Shown here one piece after another: positions 54,935-63,554 of a DNA stretch of 64,000 nucleotides. The stretch lies in the NCBI RefSeq assembly GCF_050296195.1, contig NZ_JBNKRB010000045.1; one strand, given 5' to 3'. The position numbers and the translations under genes are program-made. The notes beneath the pieces are model-generated. The model was given only the letters and a program-made list of their open reading frames with translations, did no database searches and was not told the DNA's origin. This stretch comes from Gynuella sp050296195 (lineage in GTDB: Bacteria > Pseudomonadota > Gammaproteobacteria > Pseudomonadales > Natronospirillaceae). Each line of letters starts with the position of its first letter. Positions within the stretch are counted from its first letter, which is position 1.

Positions 54935-55663
54935 CTACAGAACCGCACCAATGAAACTTTGCAACTCTGTGGTTTGTGGATTGGCCAGTAACTCCTTAGC
55001 CGGACCACTTTCCCACACTTTGCCCTGATGCATAAATACAACGCGATCCCCCACGTCACGGGCAAAGTTCATTTCATGGGTCACCAGAATCAGAGTCATA
55101 CCATCTGCCGCAAGCCGCTCCAATACCTTCAGGACATCACCCACCAGTTCAGGGTCAAGTGCCGAGGTAATTTCGTCGCACAACAACACTTTTGGTGACA
55201 TAGCCAGAGACCTGGCAATAGCTACACGCTGCTGCTGCCCGCCCGATAGATTTTCCGGATACTGGCCAAATTTATCTCTGAGACCCACTTTGTCGAGTAC
55301 ATCCAGAGCAAGTTCTTTGGCTTCTCCTTTAGAGCGGTGCTTGATCAACCGTGGCGCCAGCATGATATTTTCGCCCACAGTCAGATGTGGAAACAGATTA
55401 AAACTCTGAAAGACCATCCCGACACTTTCGCTGAGTTTACGAACCTGAAATTCATCCGTGCTGACTTCTTTGTTATCTACAATGATCGTTCCCTGATCAT
55501 ACTGTTCAAGACCATTCATGCATCGTAACAGGGTACTTTTTCCCGAACCGCTACGACCAATAATAGACACTACTTCACCGGCCTGAATATCAAGATCAAT
55601 TCCTTTCAGGACATGTAAGTCACCATAGAATTTATGAATATCACGAATGTTTACGAGCGACAT
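54935..55663 (-). CDS. Polar amino acid ABC transporter ATP-binding protein
   Basis: A 242-residue GlnQ/ArtP-type ATPase: Walker A IGRSGSGKSTLLRCMNG, signature NLSGGQQQRVAIARSL, Walker B VLLCDEITSALDPEL and ILVTHEMNFARD. It is last of four genes and overlaps the second permease by 23 bases. It powers import of an amino acid. Confidence 0.95.
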   Translation of the reverse strand: MSLVNIRDIHKFYGDLHVLKGIDLDIQAGEVVSIIGRSGSGKSTLLRCMNGLEQYDQGTIIVDNKEVSTDEFQVRKLSESVGMVFQSFNLFPHLTVGENIMLAPRLIKHRSKGEAKELALDVLDKVGLRDKFGQYPENLSGGQQQRVAIARSLAMSPKVLLCDEITSALDPELVGDVLKVLERLAADGMTLILVTHEMNFARDVGDRVVFMHQGKVWESGPAKELLANPQTTELQSFIGAVL

Positions 55664-56300
55664 TTAACTTTCTCTCCAGATACTGACTGGCTTTTGATAA
55701 TGGATAGCATAGTAAGAAATAAATCACAGCAACGATGGCAAACACTTTAAAAGGCTGAAACGTAGCATTATTGAGCATGGTGCCGGCTTTAGTCAGTTCA
55801 ACAAAGCCAATAATGGACGCAAGTGCGGTACCCTTGACGATTTGTACCGAAAAACCGACTGTCGGCGGAACAGCCACCCTCAACGCCTGAGGCAAAATGA
55901 TGTAACGCATGGTCTGGACATATCCGAGTCCAAGGCAGCGTGCGGCTTCCCATTGGCCCTTCGGAATGCTTTCCACACACCCTCGCCAGATGTCGCTTAA
56001 AAAAGCACTGGAAAATAGCGTTAATGCCCAAGCCGCGGCTCCCCAGGGCGAAATATCAATCCCCAGCAATCCCAGACCAAAAAAGGCCAGAAACAACTGC
56101 ATCAGCAGTGGGGTTCCCTGAAACAGCTCAATGTAAATACGGGTCATCCAGATCAGAGACCTACGCCGACTGATACGTAGGAAAGTCAGCAGTAACCCCA
56201 CCGTGGCGCCACCAGCAAATGCAATCAGTGATAATAAAATCGTCCAACGGGCAGCCAGCAGCAGATTCCGCAGAATATCCCAGTCTGTTATCTGCATCAT
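55641..56300 (-). CDS. Polar amino acid ABC transporter permease 2
   Basis: A 219-residue membrane permease of the HisM/GlnP class. It has the EAArrcLG-type signature in PKGQWEAARCLGLGYVQTMRYIILPQALRVAVPPTVGF and IELFQGTPLLMQLFLAFFGL. It overlaps permease 1 by four bases and the ATPase gene by 23, so all are translationally coupled. Confidence 0.93.
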   Translation of the reverse strand: MMQITDWDILRNLLLAARWTILLSLIAFAGGATVGLLLTFLRISRRRSLIWMTRIYIELFQGTPLLMQLFLAFFGLGLLGIDISPWGAAAWALTLFSSAFLSDIWRGCVESIPKGQWEAARCLGLGYVQTMRYIILPQALRVAVPPTVGFSVQIVKGTALASIIGFVELTKAGTMLNNATFQPFKVFAIVAVIYFLLCYPLSKASQYLERKLNVARKHS

Positions 56301-56971
56301 ATGGCTTTCTCCTTTCTGGAAAACAGATAATTTCCCAACAAGGTAAATAACACCCGCATCGTAAATGCCAGCACCAGATAAATGCCGGCTGTTACAAAGT
56401 AGGATTCAAAACTCAGGAAGTTTCTAGACTGTACAAAGTTGGCCGCATAAGTTAGCTCAGGAACAGAAATTTGAGACACCACTGCCGATCCCAGCATAAC
56501 GATAATGCACTGACTGACAATAGAGCTATACACCCGTTCTATGGCCGGTGGTAAAACAATCCGGATAAATATCTGCCGGCTTGAAAGCCCCAGAGTTCTG
56601 GCAGCTTCTATCTGTCCTTTGGGCGTGACATTAATCCCGGCTCGAATAATTTCTGTCAGATACGCTCCCAGATTGATAATCATGGCAATCATACCAGCCT
56701 GAACTTCCGTCAGCTTGATACCTGCAGCCGGAAGCCCAAAAAAGATAAAAAACAACTGCACAATAAATGGTGTGTTGCGAATAACTTCAACATACGTTGA
56801 AGCCAGCATATTGATCGGACGCAGTGGATGATTGCGAGCCGCTGCGCCAAGAATCCCCAACAACACCCCTCCCACTGTTGAAAATACCGTCAACTGAACG
56901 GTCATCCAGATGCCAGAGATCCATACATCCCGATAATTCAGCAGGTCAGCAAAATTAAATTGATAATCCAT
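56297..56971 (-). CDS. Polar amino acid ABC transporter permease 1
   Basis: A 224-residue permease of the same class with TYVEVIRNTPFIVQLFFIFFGLPAAG and TPKGQIEAARTLGLSSRQIFIRIVLPPAIERVY in order. It would form a heterodimer with permease 2. The binding-protein gene precedes it by 84 bases. Confidence 0.93.
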   Translation of the reverse strand: MDYQFNFADLLNYRDVWISGIWMTVQLTVFSTVGGVLLGILGAAARNHPLRPINMLASTYVEVIRNTPFIVQLFFIFFGLPAAGIKLTEVQAGMIAMIINLGAYLTEIIRAGINVTPKGQIEAARTLGLSSRQIFIRIVLPPAIERVYSSIVSQCIIVMLGSAVVSQISVPELTYAANFVQSRNFLSFESYFVTAGIYLVLAFTMRVLFTLLGNYLFSRKEKAI

Positions 56972-57055
56972 GAAACTTCCAGAAAGGGCTTCAGCAGATA
57001 AATATCTGTGAAGCCGTCACTTAATAATGAAATTCAACTACCAGCGAAACGATCA

Positions 57056-57844
57056 CTACATACTGGCAAGTTCTTTCGGATAAGAGGCTTTCAGCCATTT
57101 TTGGGAAATATTCTCCAACACCCCTGCACTGTATGCTTTGGCAATCAGTTCATTCACCTTAGCCATTAATTCCGGCTCACCTTTATGGACACCGACATAA
57201 CAGGGAGAGTTTTTCAACATGAACTTAGTCACAGGAACGCGGGCAGGATTACGCTCGGCAATGGACGTGACCACCAGGTTTCCTGTCGCAATCAAATCCA
57301 CCTGACCAGACAAAAATGCAGAAATAGTCGTATTATTGTCTTCGAATCGTTTCATCGTCGCTGATTCGGGCAACAATTTGGTTAGCTCAATATCTTCAAC
57401 AGCTCCCCGTGTTACCCCAATCGTTTTTCCAGCCAGATCCGCTGCACTACTGACTTTGACGGCATCAAGACCAAACACCCCCAGAAAAAACGGCGCATAA
57501 GGCTTGGAAAAATCGATGGCTTTCTCCCGCTCAGGGTTTTTGCCGAGACTCGATATCACCAAATCCACCTTTCTGGTTTGCAGGTATGGAATTCGATTGG
57601 CACTGGTAACCGGAACCAGTTTCAGTTTTACATTTAGCTCTTTAGCCAGATAAGCCGCCATATCGATATCGTAGCCTTGAGGTTTTAAATCGGATCCTAC
57701 CGATCCAAAGGGAGGGAAATCCTGGGGAACTGCAACTTTTAGCACTCCGGCTTTCTGAATGTCTGCCAGGTGATCCGCCTGAGCTACTTGAAAAAACGCC
57801 ATAGAACAGATCAGCACCATAGTCAGCTTCTTGAGAAAATACAT
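57056..57844 (-). CDS. Polar amino acid ABC transporter substrate-binding protein
   Basis: A 262-residue periplasmic protein with a signal peptide ending at VAQAD. The family-3 fold is seen in AGVLKVAVPQDFPPFGSVGSDLKPQGYDIDMAAYLAKEL (in parts), LVISSLGKNPEREKAIDFSKPYAPFFLGVFG and LAGKTIGVTRGAVEDI. It captures the amino acid; identity unknown. First gene of the operon with the two permeases and the ATPase. Confidence 0.92.
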   Translation of the reverse strand: MYFLKKLTMVLICSMAFFQVAQADHLADIQKAGVLKVAVPQDFPPFGSVGSDLKPQGYDIDMAAYLAKELNVKLKLVPVTSANRIPYLQTRKVDLVISSLGKNPEREKAIDFSKPYAPFFLGVFGLDAVKVSSAADLAGKTIGVTRGAVEDIELTKLLPESATMKRFEDNNTTISAFLSGQVDLIATGNLVVTSIAERNPARVPVTKFMLKNSPCYVGVHKGEPELMAKVNELIAKAYSAGVLENISQKWLKASYPKELASM

Positions 57845-58369
57845 ATCTTCACCCTGTTAAAAGTAATCACCATGCTCGGCCCTAAAGCCCCGTTTCGAAT
57901 TTACCTAGAGCAACCAATATGCCAGCCAGAGAAAAGCTGATGAAATAAAGATTTCTTGATTATTTCTTCAATGAAACAATTGATTCATCGCACATTTGCG
58001 CACCATTCACGATCACAACTCGCACCAAATCGGCTCTTTTCATCCAAATGGTCAGTTTTTCTACGCCTCAGAGTTGATATAATGTACGACTCAAAGGTGC
58101 TTCTGATGGCGATGACGGGACACCGTCAAATGGGATATGCGAAAGATGTAAAAACGGCCCGGTTTGAGCAATACGCTATAATGGTCTATCCGGTCTGAGC
58201 CGAGTATTCCAGGCCCGACCGGTTAGCTATTGCTATACTCAACGGCCAGTGGAAACAATGAAATGATGACTGGTTTACATTTTTTTGAGCTGAAAATGGA
58301 CATACTGACTCTACCGTATATGACGATTCTGGTAGCCGCTTTCTGTTTTCTTAATGAGGATTATCAACC
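57845..58369. other. Intergenic region
   Basis: About 525 bases with the promoter of the amino acid transporter on the left. An 80-codon frame (57956-58198) has no recognisable content. No RNA gene or repeat is evident. Confidence 0.4.
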
Positions 58370-58558
58370 ATGAAAGGAATTTCACTTGTACTACTGATGA
58401 TAGCCATGGCTTTTGTGTCCTATCTGGTAATGGAGGACGGGCAACAGCAAGGGCTCATGCAAGTCGACAATGCCGAGAACAAAGCCGAGCAAATTAAGCA
58501 GCAAGTTAACAATATTGAGAAAGAGTACGCTCAGAAGCTGAAAGACGCGACCAACTAA
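58370..58558 (+). CDS. Small single-span membrane protein
   Basis: A 62-residue protein: an N-terminal helix (about residues 3-21, ISLVLLMIAMAFVSYLV) and a charged, Gln-rich helical tail (AENKAEQIKQQVNNIEKEY) that may form a short coiled coil. It has GAGG upstream, though somewhat distant. No family recognised; it may anchor to or assist an inner-membrane complex. Confidence 0.55.
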   Translation: MKGISLVLLMIAMAFVSYLVMEDGQQQGLMQVDNAENKAEQIKQQVNNIEKEYAQKLKDATN

Positions 58559-58578
58559 CACTATCCCGCAATAATCAT

Positions 58579-59043
58579 TCACCGCTTACACTGAATTCGA
58601 GTGTGGTCATCCGCTTCAAATTCTAACTCCAGATCCGTAACCCGAACTAATCTGGCAGAAAATTTCGTATGCTGCTGTATCTGCTGATCCAGCATTGCCA
58701 CCAATCGGTTTAACATTGGAAAACCTGTCTCCAATGTATGTGAATGCATATTCCCATTAACAATTTGATTCTGATAATTCCAACTGCCAGCGGATTGATA
58801 AGACATGGGGAGCTCAGTATTAATCAAGGCATTATAGGCAAACAAATCACCGGTACTGAAAAAGGATCCGTTATCATTCAGTGTCACATTCCCGGCAACA
58901 CGGAATTTTCCCTGCTCGGATGCAAAGGCCGTTTTGCATTGCCAGCTGCCGATCAGCAGTTGACGATGATTGAAGACAACTGCCTGGGCAGTAAAGCCCA
59001 CCAACAATAGCAAAACAGGTATCAATCGTTTTATCTTAGTCAT
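58579..59043 (-). CDS. Hypothetical exported protein
   Basis: A 154-residue protein from ATG 59043 with a signal peptide ending at FTAQA and a beta-rich mature part (QLLIGSWQCKTAF, GNVTLNDNGSFFSTGDLFAYN, RVTDLELEFEADD). The two Cys (WQC and the final QCK) could form a disulfide. The start resembles a lipocalin-like or DUF-type 'GSW' domain, but I assign no family. Function unknown. Confidence 0.6.
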   Translation of the reverse strand: MTKIKRLIPVLLLLVGFTAQAVVFNHRQLLIGSWQCKTAFASEQGKFRVAGNVTLNDNGSFFSTGDLFAYNALINTELPMSYQSAGSWNYQNQIVNGNMHSHTLETGFPMLNRLVAMLDQQIQQHTKFSARLVRVTDLELEFEADDHTRIQCKR

Positions 59044-59327
59044 ATTGCAGAATCCATTTGAACAACATTTATTACCACAAAGTGTGATCGATATATTTTC
59101 CATTCTTCACAGATTATTCGAAAACTGCGATATTCATTAAGATGCCAAACGGGGGCGACCATAGAGTCCGCAAAAACATCTTTTTAAATTTCGAGATTGT
59201 ATTAACCAAAAAGATTGTATTAACCAAAAAATTTCTGCTTTCCGAAAAACCATCTTCTTACGCCAACCATTGCCAATCAATCCGCTATTCAGCAAGTAAA
59301 ACTTCACGCCATTTACAAACAGCCGGA

Positions 59328-59615
59328 TTACTCGCGCAATCCAGCCAGCTCGGCACTGCTGTTAGAAGCAACAAACTCGATAATCTCAAAGTTGGCAATA
59401 TCCGCTTGAAAGAATGGATCCTCAGCAACTATCGCCTGCATTTTTGTCATTGACTCCGCTTTGGCCAGAATGACACCACCGGTTCTGGGTTGCTTTCGTC
59501 CTGACAGTAAGAAATGTCCGGCCTTGTAATGCTTATCAATATATTGCATATGTGCCGAGATATGAGGCTCAACCTCTGAAAGATCCACTTTATATTCAAT
59601 CGTTACAACAAACAC
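59328..59615 (-). CDS. YciI-family protein
   Basis: A 95-residue protein of the YciI / ferredoxin-like fold: VVTIEYKVDLSEVEPHISAHMQYIDKHYKAGHFLLSGRKQPRTGGVILA (in parts). The start is GTG 59615 with GGAGA upstream. Family members bind small ligands and some are dehydrochlorinase-like; the function here is unknown. Confidence 0.82.
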   Translation of the reverse strand: MFVVTIEYKVDLSEVEPHISAHMQYIDKHYKAGHFLLSGRKQPRTGGVILAKAESMTKMQAIVAEDPFFQADIANFEIIEFVASNSSAELAGLRE

Positions 59616-59835
59616 TTCTGTCTCTCCAATAATAAAATCCGTCTAGACCGAAAACCTCATAGGATAGGATCAAACTATTTAATGGTTTAAACCAGTCTCA
59701 TATATGAACTATTCATGAGATTATCATTTGCATTCTACATTTGCTCGGTGTTACAAAGTAGACATAAAAATTATGAATAATCGCTGACTGACAGTTCTTT
59801 TACTTTTATCGGGTGAATGCAAAGGAGATGATCCA

Positions 59836-61089
59836 ATGACCGACACCCTCCGCCTTTCTCTACTTCAGCAGTTTGCAGCGGTAAGAGCTGCAACCGAAGA
59901 ATTGATCAGCAATCTGTCCGCTGAGGATATGGTGGTGCAGTCCATGCCAGACGCCAGTCCAACCAAGTGGCATCTTGCACACACGACTTGGTTTTTCGAA
60001 CAATTCATCTTAAAGAATTACCTGACCAACTACACAGAATTTGAACCCGACTACAACTATCTATTCAATTCCTATTACGAAAATATTGGTAAACGTCATG
60101 CCCGTCCTATGCGAGGCATGTTAACCAGGCCCGGTATCGAGGAGATACTTGCCTATCGAGAGGCCATAAACGAAACCCTCACTCAATTACTGGACAGTCA
60201 GCATAGTGAACATAATAGAATTGAAGAACTGGTAACTCTTGGATTGCATCACGAAATGCAGCACCAGGAACTGCTTATGACAGACATTCTGCACGCTTTT
60301 TCACTCAATCCTTTACTGCCTGCATTAAACCCAGACTGTTACGACGAAACTGAAACATCGGCGGATGCTATGAGTTTTCATACGTTTGAACCGGAGTTAA
60401 CCAGCATTGGTGCAAGTGGAGATGAATTTTATTTCGACTGTGAAAGTCCCAGACACAGCGTCTATGTACACCCATTCGCCCTCGCCAACCGGCCGGTCAG
60501 TAATCGCGAATGGTTGGACTTTATTCATGACGGGGGCTATCAGAGTCCGACGCTATGGTTATCAGATGGCTGGCACCGGGTTCAAAAAGAGCAATGGCAG
60601 GCTCCGTTATACTGGCAAAAAAATGAAGGCCACTGGCAACAGTTTACGTTGTCAGGACTGCTCGATATCGACGCCGACGCCCCGGTCTGCCATATCAGCT
60701 ATTTCGAAGCAGACGCTTTTGCCCGATGGGCGGGTTATCGACTGGCCACAGAACAGGAATGGGAAGTGGCCGCCAGACAACAGTCTCCTAATGGTAATTT
60801 CCTTGAAGCACAACGCTGGCGACCATCCAGCTCCGCCGGTCAGGGACTGGTGCAGTTGTACGGTGATGTCTGGGAATGGACCGCCAGTCCATACTCCCCT
60901 TATCCGGGCTTTAAAACCGCCGAAGGTGCTGTCGGCGAATACAATGGCAAATTCATGTGTGGACAGTATGTGCTTCGGGGAGGTTCGTGCGTAACACCCG
61001 CCATGCAGATAAGGCCTAGTTATCGCAACTTTTTCTATCCACACCAGCGCTGGCAATTTACCGGAATGCGTTTAGCCAAGGATCTATAA
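59836..61089 (+). CDS. egtB: Ergothioneine biosynthesis sulfoxide synthase EgtB
   Basis: A 417-residue non-haem iron enzyme that joins hercynine to a thiol donor (gamma-glutamylcysteine or cysteine) using O2. The N-terminal DinB-like domain has WHLAHTTWFFEQFIL and the iron motif His139-x3-His143-x-Glu145 in HHEMQHQE. The C-terminal sulfatase-modifying (FGE) domain has NRPVSNREWLDFI, GYRLATEQEWEVAAR, GDVWEWTASPYSPYPGF and YVLRGGSCVTP. It follows a plausible AAGGAGATG site and is two bases before egtD, with which it makes ergothioneine. Confidence 0.95.
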   Translation: MTDTLRLSLLQQFAAVRAATEELISNLSAEDMVVQSMPDASPTKWHLAHTTWFFEQFILKNYLTNYTEFEPDYNYLFNSYYENIGKRHARPMRGMLTRPGIEEILAYREAINETLTQLLDSQHSEHNRIEELVTLGLHHEMQHQELLMTDILHAFSLNPLLPALNPDCYDETETSADAMSFHTFEPELTSIGASGDEFYFDCESPRHSVYVHPFALANRPVSNREWLDFIHDGGYQSPTLWLSDGWHRVQKEQWQAPLYWQKNEGHWQQFTLSGLLDIDADAPVCHISYFEADAFARWAGYRLATEQEWEVAARQQSPNGNFLEAQRWRPSSSAGQGLVQLYGDVWEWTASPYSPYPGFKTAEGAVGEYNGKFMCGQYVLRGGSCVTPAMQIRPSYRNFFYPHQRWQFTGMRLAKDL

Positions 61090-61091
61090 TC

Positions 61092-62048
61092 ATGCAAACC
61101 AGTCAATTCGCAATTACCGAAGGGGATTTTCGTAGCCTGTTCATAAGAGATGTATTGGACGGACTGCAACAACCAAAGAAAAGCCTGCCTTCCAAGTACT
61201 TTTATGACAGCCAGGGCTCTCAATACTTCGACCAGATATGCAATCTGGAAGAATACTATCCTTACCGAACAGAACTCTCCATGTTGCCGGATGTCGCCAG
61301 AGACCTTAACAGCATATTGCAGAACTCATGGGAGATAGTAGAGTTTGGTGCCGGGTCTCTGGTCAAAATAAGGTTGCTATTACAGCAACTTGATAACATT
61401 GAACATTATGTCCCTATCGATATTGCCGGTGATCATTTACGTCAGGCCAGTGATCGGTTACAACAGGAATTTCCACAAGTAAGCGTACTGCCTATTGAAG
61501 CGGACTTTACTCAACCAGCACCACTGCCAGAAACACGGTCTCTCCCAAAGCTGGGATTTTTTCCAGGCTCAACCATTGGTAACTTCAGCCCGGAACAGGC
61601 ACAGATCTTTTTGTCCAACATTCGCCAGTCTCTGGGCAAGCACTCGCGTCTACTGATTGGTGTGGATACCAAGAAAGATCCAAATGTTCTGCACAATGCT
61701 TACAACGATAGTATGGGGGTTACTGCAGCCTTCAATCGTAATATCCTGACTCATATTAACCGTATCTGTGACGCCAACTTTGATTCTCAAACATTTGCTC
61801 ACTATGCGTTTTATAATCCTGTCGCCAGCCGCATTGAAATGCACCTGATCAGCACCCTTGCGCAGGAGGTTAATATCGATGACCAAATGATCGCCTTTTC
61901 AGAGGGCGAAAATATCCATACCGAGAATTCCTATAAATATACGCCGGATGAGTTTTTGGCGTTAGCAGCGACAAGCGGCTGGGACAGGGAAAAGATATGG
62001 CAGGATAAAGCACATATGTTCAGTATTTTTCTACTGAGTGCACGTTAA
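61092..62048 (+). CDS. egtD: L-histidine N-alpha-methyltransferase EgtD
   Basis: A 318-residue SAM-dependent enzyme that trimethylates histidine to hercynine. Signatures are LPSKYFYDSQGSQYFDQICNLEEYYPYRTE (in parts), IVEFGAGSLVKIRLLLQQL, YVPIDIAGDHL, FFPGSTIGNFSP and LLIGVDTKKDPNVL with YNDSMGVTAAFNRNIL. It lies two bases after egtB; together they cover the two characteristic steps of ergothioneine synthesis. The final C-S lyase (EgtE) and glutamate ligase genes are not in the window. Confidence 0.95.
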   Translation: MQTSQFAITEGDFRSLFIRDVLDGLQQPKKSLPSKYFYDSQGSQYFDQICNLEEYYPYRTELSMLPDVARDLNSILQNSWEIVEFGAGSLVKIRLLLQQLDNIEHYVPIDIAGDHLRQASDRLQQEFPQVSVLPIEADFTQPAPLPETRSLPKLGFFPGSTIGNFSPEQAQIFLSNIRQSLGKHSRLLIGVDTKKDPNVLHNAYNDSMGVTAAFNRNILTHINRICDANFDSQTFAHYAFYNPVASRIEMHLISTLAQEVNIDDQMIAFSEGENIHTENSYKYTPDEFLALAATSGWDREKIWQDKAHMFSIFLLSAR

Positions 62049-62231
62049 ATTACTCGTGAATATCTGAATGGGGATACTCTGTTACGGGCCGCATGCAACA
62101 TTAAAACTGCATTCGGGCCTATAGGCATGTGCTAACAGCAGGTTTGAGACCCAGGGGTATTCATTATTTTTTCCCAGTAGTCACTGGAAAATATGACCCC
62201 CGATCTGCTGACCAGGGATCATTGTGATCCG

Positions 62232-63005
62232 TCAGCTACCGACCCGCATTTGCAATTCGTTCTGCTGGCTACTGACTTTGTAGCCCAATTCTTCCGCGAG
62301 GGACAAAATACCTGGATGTGCCTTCAGGACACTGTCATCAATCGGAATCTCCTCCAACTCCATGAGCTGATTATCTACCATTAAATTGCTCGGATGCAGA
62401 TTAATTTTGCAGTCAAGGAAATGACCCAGCTTCTGCAGTGTTCGGCTATTTAATAATTGACTATATGGCAGATCAAACCAGTCTTCATCCGGCCAGGACG
62501 CTTTATATTCTTTAGCCTGTGCCTGTACTTCTGCCCAAAAATAGAGGTTTTTCTCGATCGGACTAAGTTTATGCCATTTGGACCCATATTCAGGCAACTT
62601 GGCCTCTGCTCCAAAAGGAGTAAACAATTCCATTTCAGACAATCTCAGAAAAGCCCCTTTTTGTAACCAGAGACAAGCCGTAGACATAGGGTTACGATGC
62701 AAATGAATGACTTTAACATCCGTTTGCAAAATATCCTTATACCACGACAAATGCCGCCAACACTGATATCCGCATTCAACGTACTTGCCTCCACGATTGA
62801 TGTGATCGCGAATTTCTGTCAAATGCCCGAGAATCTTATCAGCGTTAACTGTAAGCGGAAGCGAGGGTGAGTTTTCCATTGGCATATAATCTTGCGAAAG
62901 CGGTTCATGGGTTACCCAATACTGTTTGGGTAGCAACTTGGTAAGACGGTGGGACAGCCACTGAGTACCACAGCGACCTGTTGACAAGATAAACCAAGCG
63001 GACAT
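62232..63005 (-). CDS. PAPS-dependent sulfotransferase-like protein
   Basis: A 257-residue cytoplasmic protein. FILSTGRCGTQWLSHRL is the 5'-phosphosulfate-binding loop and VKVIHLHRNPMSTACLWLQ the 3'-phosphate-binding segment of sulfotransferases. The remainder (WPDEDWFDLPYSQLLNS) fits the family. The acceptor is unknown; no carbohydrate or exopolysaccharide genes adjoin. Confidence 0.8.
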   Translation of the reverse strand: MSAWFILSTGRCGTQWLSHRLTKLLPKQYWVTHEPLSQDYMPMENSPSLPLTVNADKILGHLTEIRDHINRGGKYVECGYQCWRHLSWYKDILQTDVKVIHLHRNPMSTACLWLQKGAFLRLSEMELFTPFGAEAKLPEYGSKWHKLSPIEKNLYFWAEVQAQAKEYKASWPDEDWFDLPYSQLLNSRTLQKLGHFLDCKINLHPSNLMVDNQLMELEEIPIDDSVLKAHPGILSLAEELGYKVSSQQNELQMRVGS

Positions 63006-63367
63006 AAATGATCCTTAATGATTTGAGAGGGGTTACAGGAACCACTGGAAACAGCCAGACCAACCATACCAGTCATTCTTAATACAGAAACACCACAACA
63101 CTCTGCAATAGACCTGGTTCCAAATGTTGACCTGTTCTCAGCAAACCTCCAATCATTATAGGAAAGTCCCAAAAAAAAGTACGCTTAAAACCCTACTACG
63201 TTGGTATAGGAAAAATAAAAAAATCGTTTTCATACGTTGCAATTTTGACTCATATCAGCCGCTATTGCTTCTGACACTTAAATTCCAGAGACAAAAAAAA
63301 TAGTTGTCAGAGATATTATTTTCCAGCTATAGTTTATAAACATTTTTGATCTTATTTTTAAAATTTT
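63006..63367. other. Intergenic region before the ilv leader
   Basis: About 360 bases between the divergent sulfotransferase and the ilv leader, AT-rich towards the right. It must hold the ilv promoter; TTGTCAG at 63304 and TATAGTTTA-like bases near 63330 are possible promoter elements, not firmly assigned. Confidence 0.4.
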
Positions 63368-63451
63368 ATGAAACAGCAGTTCATTCTAATTATCAACGTT
63401 ATCCTGGTCGTGGTGGTCCTACCATCGCGGGGGTTGTCGTTACAGAATTGA
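63368..63451 (+). CDS. ilvL: ilv operon leader peptide
   Basis: A 27-codon frame starting ATG and ending TGA, encoding MKQQFILIINVILVVVV and then LPSRGLSLQN. Fourteen of 27 residues are Ile, Leu or Val, with four consecutive Val codons. It precedes a terminator and ilvG, exactly the layout of the IlvL leader, whose ribosome stalls when branched-chain aminoacyl-tRNAs are scarce. Confidence 0.88.
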   Translation: MKQQFILIINVILVVVVLPSRGLSLQN

Positions 63452-63470
63452 AACTGACAAAAAAATTTCT

Positions 63471-63506
63471 AAAACCCCCGCTTCGAAAGAACCGGGGGTT
63501 TTTTTA
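63471..63506 (+). terminator. ilv attenuator
   Basis: AAAACCCCCG and CGGGGGTTTT form a 10-bp stem around a 12-base loop, followed by more T. The leader segment CGGGGGTT (63428-63435) is complementary to AACCCCCG of the stem, so it can form a competing antiterminator when the ribosome stalls upstream. Confidence 0.88.
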
Positions 63507-63554
63507 TGCACTGGTTTTTTCGTAACGGACTTACCACAACCATGGGAGTTAACA

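Noticed and set aside
57956..58198. 80-codon frame in the intergenic region before the small membrane protein
   Set aside because: No ribosome site, no recognisable composition or motif.
59193..59230. Short tandem repeat of about 19 bases (GATTGTATTAACCAAAAA, twice)
   Set aside because: Only two units in AT-rich non-coding DNA; not enough for a functional claim.
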